Positions 21,083 through 25,081 of a stretch of DNA of 25,081 bases are shown here, piece after piece. The notes beneath the pieces are model-generated. The model was not told the origin of the DNA and did no database searches. It worked only from the letters and a program-made list of their open reading frames with translations. The stretch comes from CAZMFZ01 sp964565665. Lineage in GTDB: Bacteria; Bacteroidota; Bacteroidia; Cytophagales; UBA9547. A program made the position numbers and the translations under genes. The stretch is from the NCBI GenBank assembly GCA_964565665.1, contig CAZMFZ010000047.1, positions 1-25,081 of the forward strand, given 5' to 3'. The stretch's first letter is position 1. Each line of letters starts with the position of its first letter.

Positions 21083-23533
21083 ATGGAAACAAAAATTGAG
21101 AATAAATTATATAAACCACTTGAACCAATGAATGTACAGCAAACATTGAGTGTACTTAAAAGTATGCTCGTAATTAAACGAGACGGTAGAAAAGAGACCG
21201 TAAAGTTCGATAAAATTACAGCCCGTATTGAAAAGCTTTGCTATGGGCTGGAGCGTGATTTTATCGACCCGATAGAAGTAGCCAAAAAGGTAATTGATGG
21301 CATGTACGATGGTATCTCTACATTAGAAATTGATAACTTGGCTGCCGAAGTTGCTGCTTCGCTTACCACCAGCCACCCAGATTATGCTATTTTAGCGGCT
21401 CGTATTGCTATTTCCAATCTTCACAAGGTTACAAGCAAGTCTTTCACCAACACTATGAAAAGGCTTTATACCTATGAAGACCCGAAAACTGGTGAAAATG
21501 CCTCGTTGATAGCCAAAGAAGTGTATGAAGTAATCCGCAAACATGCTTCCACTCTCGATTCAAGCATTATTTACGATAGAGATTTCAACTACGATTATTT
21601 CGGATTCAAAACTTTAGAGCGTTCTTATTTATTAAAATTAGATGGAAAAGTAGTAGAACGACCGCAACACATGATTATGCGTGTGGCTGTGGGCATTCAT
21701 GGCGATGATATTGAGTCTGTGTTGGAAACCTACCATTTGATGTCGGAAAAATGGTTTACCCATGCCACACCTACACTTTTCAATGCAGGTACGCCTAAGC
21801 CACAATTGTCTTCTTGTTTCTTATTGACTATGCAGGATGATAGCATTGAAGGCATTTACGATACATTGAAACAGTGTGCCAAGATTTCTCAATCAGCAGG
21901 AGGAATTGGGTTGAGCATTCACAACATCAGAGCTACAGGTTCTTACATTAAAGGCACTAACGGCACTTCAAATGGCATCATTCCAATGCTACGCGTATTT
22001 AATGATACAGCCAGATATGTGGATCAGGGAGGTGGAAAACGAAAGGGAGCATTCGCCATTTATCTTGAGCCTTGGCATGCAGATATTTTTGAATTTCTTC
22101 AATTGAAAAAGAATACAGGCAAAGAAGAAATGCGTGCTAGAGATCTTTTCTACGCCATGTGGATTTCGGATTTATTTATGAAGCGAGTAGAGGCAGCTGA
22201 TGTATGGTCGCTATTTGACCCCAATGAAGCACCCGGATTAGCAGAAACTTATGGAGATGATTTTGAAAAATTATATGAAAAATATGAGCGTGAAGGCAAA
22301 TTCCGCAGGCAAGTAAAAGCCCAAGATTTGTGGTTTGAAATTGTAGAATCACAAATTGAAACGGGAACCCCATATATTTTGTATAAAGATGCCTGCAACA
22401 AAAAATCAAATCAGAAAAACTTAGGCACAATCAAGTCGAGCAACTTGTGTACTGAGATTTTGGAATTTACCTCGAAGGATGAAGTGGCGGTTTGTAATTT
22501 GGCCTCATTGTCACTTCCTAAATTTATTATTAATGGTAAATTCGATCACCAAGAATTGTATAGAGTAACTAAAACGGTAACCAAAAACCTCAATAAAATA
22601 ATTGATGTAAACTATTATCCTGTTCCAGAAGCCGAAAGAAGCAACAAACGCCACCGCCCGATTGGTATTGGTGTACAAGGTTTGGCAGATGCTTTCATTA
22701 TGCTCAGAATGCCTTTTGAATCAGAAGAAGCTCAGGGACTGAACAAAGATATTTTTGAAACATTGTATTATGCTTCCATGGAAGCCTCAATGGAACTGGC
22801 AATCAAAGAAGGTGCATACGAAACATTTAAGGGTTCGCCTGTATCGAAAGGTATTTTCCAATTTGATATGTGGGGTGTTACGCCAAACTCAGGTCGTTGG
22901 AATTGGGATGAATTGAAACAAAAAGTGAAAAAGAATGGCGTTCGTAATTCTTTATTGCTCGCTCCGATGCCAACCGCATCTACAGCCCAAATATTAGGCA
23001 ACAATGAAAGCTTCGAGCCTTATACCTCAAATATTTATAAACGTGAAGTGCTTTCTGGAGCTTTTGCTGTAGTAAATAAACATTTGTTGAAAGACTTGAT
23101 CAAATTGAACTTGTGGAACGACAGCATGAAAAATAAAATCATGGGTGCTAATGGATCTATCCAAGATATTAAAGAAATACCGCAACATATCAAAGATTTG
23201 TACAAAACCGTTTGGGAAATCAAACAAAAAACCATAATTGATATGTCGGCCGATAGAGGAGCTTTCATTTGCCAAAGCCAAAGTCTGAATATTTACATGA
23301 GCGAGCCAAACTTTGGCAAAATCACCTCAATGCACTTTTACGCTTGGAAAAAAGGATTGAAAACGGGCATGTATTACTTAAGAACACAAGGTGCTTCGGA
23401 AGCCAAGAAATTTACAGTTGAAAAACAAGCAGAGCCTTCCATCACACCAATCACAAATGTGAAAGAGCAAAACTTAGCAGATATGGCTTGCTCGCTCGAT
23501 GACCCAGCAGGCTGCGAAGCTTGCAGTGCATAA
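21083..23533 (+). CDS. nrdA: Ribonucleoside-diphosphate reductase alpha subunit (class Ia)
   Basis: NrdA is the catalytic subunit that reduces ribonucleoside diphosphates. The 816-residue protein has an N-terminal ATP-cone (LVIKRDGRKETVKFDKITAR, from residue 29), which usually carries the dATP activity switch, then ATPTLFNAGTPKPQLSSCFL with Cys245, NLCTEILEF with Asn454, Cys456 and Glu458, VAVCNLASLSLP with Cys471, a QGGGKRKGAFAIYLEPWHAD segment, PTASTAQILGNNESFEPYTS, and a C-terminal GCEACSA thiol pair that is re-reduced by thioredoxin or glutaredoxin. The first 27 residues precede the family's usual beginning at MLVIKRDG, so ATG 21164 is a possible true start. GAGG near 21065 and a -7 element favour 21083. 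A strong terminator follows 24 bases after the stop. Confidence 0.95.
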   Translation: METKIENKLYKPLEPMNVQQTLSVLKSMLVIKRDGRKETVKFDKITARIEKLCYGLERDFIDPIEVAKKVIDGMYDGISTLEIDNLAAEVAASLTTSHPDYAILAARIAISNLHKVTSKSFTNTMKRLYTYEDPKTGENASLIAKEVYEVIRKHASTLDSSIIYDRDFNYDYFGFKTLERSYLLKLDGKVVERPQHMIMRVAVGIHGDDIESVLETYHLMSEKWFTHATPTLFNAGTPKPQLSSCFLLTMQDDSIEGIYDTLKQCAKISQSAGGIGLSIHNIRATGSYIKGTNGTSNGIIPMLRVFNDTARYVDQGGGKRKGAFAIYLEPWHADIFEFLQLKKNTGKEEMRARDLFYAMWISDLFMKRVEAADVWSLFDPNEAPGLAETYGDDFEKLYEKYEREGKFRRQVKAQDLWFEIVESQIETGTPYILYKDACNKKSNQKNLGTIKSSNLCTEILEFTSKDEVAVCNLASLSLPKFIINGKFDHQELYRVTKTVTKNLNKIIDVNYYPVPEAERSNKRHRPIGIGVQGLADAFIMLRMPFESEEAQGLNKDIFETLYYASMEASMELAIKEGAYETFKGSPVSKGIFQFDMWGVTPNSGRWNWDELKQKVKKNGVRNSLLLAPMPTASTAQILGNNESFEPYTSNIYKREVLSGAFAVVNKHLLKDLIKLNLWNDSMKNKIMGANGSIQDIKEIPQHIKDLYKTVWEIKQKTIIDMSADRGAFICQSQSLNIYMSEPNFGKITSMHFYAWKKGLKTGMYYLRTQGASEAKKFTVEKQAEPSITPITNVKEQNLADMACSLDDPAGCEACSA

Positions 23534-23557
23534 GCATTTTAAACTTTAAAATTTGAG

Positions 23558-23586
23558 AGGACTGGTAGATTACCAGTCCTTTTTTA
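23558..23586 (+). terminator. Intrinsic terminator of nrdBA
   Basis: AGGACTGGTA (23558-23567) and TACCAGTCCT (23571-23580) form a perfect 10-bp stem with a 3-nt loop, followed by TTTTTATTTA. It lies between the convergent stops of nrdA (23533) and the histidine kinase (23612), and may act in both directions, although the minus-strand T-run is weaker. Confidence 0.85.
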
Positions 23587-23611
23587 TTTATTCTACCTTA
23601 GTTTTAAATAT

Positions 23612-25066
23612 TCAATTTACGGGAATATATATAGAAATATCTGTTCCCTTCCCCTTCAATGAAAGAAATTTGACAGTACCATCGTGCAGTTCAGTGCGGG
23701 CTTTAATGTTGTTAATGCCATTTTTTAGCGATTTTGAAACTAGTTTTTTCATGTCGAACCCAATTCCATTATCGGAATATTTGAAAGAAATAAAATCATT
23801 CTCTATTTTAATTTGAATGTTTACCTCGCTAGCCTTTGCATGTTTTAAGGTGTTATTAATTGCCTCCTGACATATTCGATATAGTGTTATTTCTAAATTT
23901 CGATTGATACGAAATTCAATATCAGGTGCAACAAAGCTAAAATGAATATCGGCAGTTTTTTTGGTTTGCTCAATGAGCATTCTGATGGCTGAAAATACGC
24001 CAAAATCGTTCAGCACTGATGGCATGAGATTAAAAGAGATAGTTCTGGTTTCGGCAATGGTATCATCAAGCAATTGCTTGAGTTGAAGCAAAGTTTTTCG
24101 ATTATTTTCATTTGGAAGATCTGCCGGGTTCAAATTTTCAGTGGTTAATTTCAGCCCAGTAAGCATTTGGCCTATACCATCGTGCAATTCGAGTGCTATT
24201 CGTTTTCTTTCATCTTCTTGTCCTTTTATCAGGGCGGCATTTCGTAGTTTATCTTGGTGCTTTTCTAGCTCATATTTTTCCTGAGTCGCTTTCAAGAGTG
24301 CAGTTTTAGCATTCAAAACTGATAAATTTGCCACTTTTAATTGTTCATTACTTAATTTGAGTTCATTTTCTCTGGCTACCAAATTAGTGAGTGCGTTGTC
24401 GATTTGCTTATAAGTGGGGATGAAAATAAAGAATCCTTCCATAATCAAAGTTAGGACAGTGATGACAAAAAGGAAAATCTCAATTCTTTTTAGGTTTTCA
24501 ATTCTTTGCTTCGCCTCTGTATCGTATTTGAAAACTATAGCATCCATAGCTTTCAAAAATGCCCGTTCGTTTTGCAGCATTTTAGTAAGTGAATTTTTTA
24601 TGATTTGATTTCTTTCGGCATTGGGATTTTCAAGCTGTAGGCTAATATTTTGGGCGTTGGAATAAATTATATTGAAAATAGGATCAATTTTGGCAAACAT
24701 ACTATCTAGTTTTCTGCTATTTTCTACAGGAATAACGGTTTCTAATTCTAGTTTGCCTGACATCAAACCTTTATGGCATTTTGCCCATAATTCCAAAATA
24801 GAAGCTAAATCTTGTAAATAAATTTCGGAATCAGGCACATAGATTGCAGGATTGGCGAGTAAAATACTGGTTTTACACAACCTTTGACTGAGCATCCGTT
24901 GCCTGCCAGCGATGTTCACAACCCTCGAATCAGACTGTTGGTTGGTGATTGAAACCTGAATAAATATTTGCCCCACGATCAAAAAAAAAGCTACCAGACT
25001 GAGTGCCAAAATGTAGAGCTTCTTTAGTTTTATAGGCAATTTTTTCTCAATCGGCAAGTTTTTCAT
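23612..25066 (-). CDS. NarX/PilJ-type sensor histidine kinase (HisKA_3)
   Basis: The 484-residue membrane kinase has a first transmembrane segment at about 18-39, a periplasmic domain (about 40-195) that begins with VVNIAGRQRMLSQR, the signature of the PilJ/NarX-like helical sensor, a second transmembrane segment at about 197-217, and a coiled coil (about 225-285). The HisKA_3 dimerisation domain carries the phospho-acceptor His295 in ERKRIALELHDGIGQ. The HATPase domain has the N box EAINNTLKHA (401-410), DNGIGFD (432-438), and GKGTDISIYIP (472-482). Such kinases phosphorylate LuxR-type (NarL-like) regulators; none is in the window, but one may lie just beyond the right edge. The signal is unknown, though NarX itself senses nitrate. 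The start at 25066 is 15 bases from the window end. Confidence 0.9.
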   Translation of the reverse strand: MKNLPIEKKLPIKLKKLYILALSLVAFFLIVGQIFIQVSITNQQSDSRVVNIAGRQRMLSQRLCKTSILLANPAIYVPDSEIYLQDLASILELWAKCHKGLMSGKLELETVIPVENSRKLDSMFAKIDPIFNIIYSNAQNISLQLENPNAERNQIIKNSLTKMLQNERAFLKAMDAIVFKYDTEAKQRIENLKRIEIFLFVITVLTLIMEGFFIFIPTYKQIDNALTNLVARENELKLSNEQLKVANLSVLNAKTALLKATQEKYELEKHQDKLRNAALIKGQEDERKRIALELHDGIGQMLTGLKLTTENLNPADLPNENNRKTLLQLKQLLDDTIAETRTISFNLMPSVLNDFGVFSAIRMLIEQTKKTADIHFSFVAPDIEFRINRNLEITLYRICQEAINNTLKHAKASEVNIQIKIENDFISFKYSDNGIGFDMKKLVSKSLKNGINNIKARTELHDGTVKFLSLKGKGTDISIYIPVN

Positions 25067-25081
25067 TTTAACATCAAAATA

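Noticed and set aside
1..25081. tRNA, rRNA, CRISPR arrays, transposases or prophage genes
   Set aside because: I looked for these by eye on both strands and saw none; a tRNAscan-SE or Infernal run would be needed to be certain for small RNAs.

Overview
The window looks like a piece of a low-GC Bacteroidota chromosome. The signs are a secreted beta-helix protein with a type IX secretion (Por) sorting tail, a GH95-family lipoprotein, several small gene pairs typical of the phylum (DUF6934, DUF4160/DUF2442), promoters of the form TAnnTTTG, and mostly absent Shine-Dalgarno sequences. The genus cannot be told from the sequence. I see no phage, insertion sequence, CRISPR array, tRNA or rRNA.

Layout. 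Positions 1-6002 are surface and accessory genes: the 3' end of an outer-membrane beta-barrel gene, an Nmad3-like putative nucleotide-modification protein, the T9SS-exported beta-helix protein, and a GH95 lipoprotein whose active site looks altered. Positions 6298-8367 hold a YceI-like lipid-binding protein, a decayed two-gene cassette (nucleotidyltransferase with a frameshift plus a small upstream gene with an in-frame stop), and an alpha/beta hydrolase. Positions 8401-11203, on the minus strand, hold trhO, a DUF6934-like gene with a 49-residue partner, a long hairpin, and hemE. Positions 11408-14417, on the plus strand, hold tex and a DUF4160/DUF2442 pair preceded by two abutting palindromes. 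Positions 14503-18309, on the minus strand, hold sucA, a GNAT acetyltransferase and a DinB-like protein. Positions 18410-23533 hold rpiB, rpsT, a SelW-like thioredoxin-fold protein on the opposite strand, a long palindrome-rich intergenic region, and nrdB-nrdA (class Ia ribonucleotide reductase). The window ends with a NarX/PilJ-type sensor histidine kinase.

How the parts work together. Most of the window is aerobic housekeeping: heme synthesis (HemE), TCA cycle (SucA), oxygen-dependent tRNA hydroxylation (TrhO), aerobic ribonucleotide reductase (NrdAB), pentose phosphates (RpiB), ribosome (bS20) and transcription accessory factor (Tex). Small two-gene cassettes sit in the gaps between these genes; one is visibly broken and another looks damaged at its N-terminus. 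Strong intrinsic terminators after rpsT and nrdA, and weaker hairpins between other convergent genes, mark transcription-unit ends.

No clear new multi-gene system is visible. The best leads are the Nmad3 protein outside any phage context, the GH95 protein with a replaced catalytic Asn pair, the small accessory cassettes, the 47-nt hairpin in the hemE promoter region, and paired TGTA-N3-TACA palindromes upstream of nrdB.
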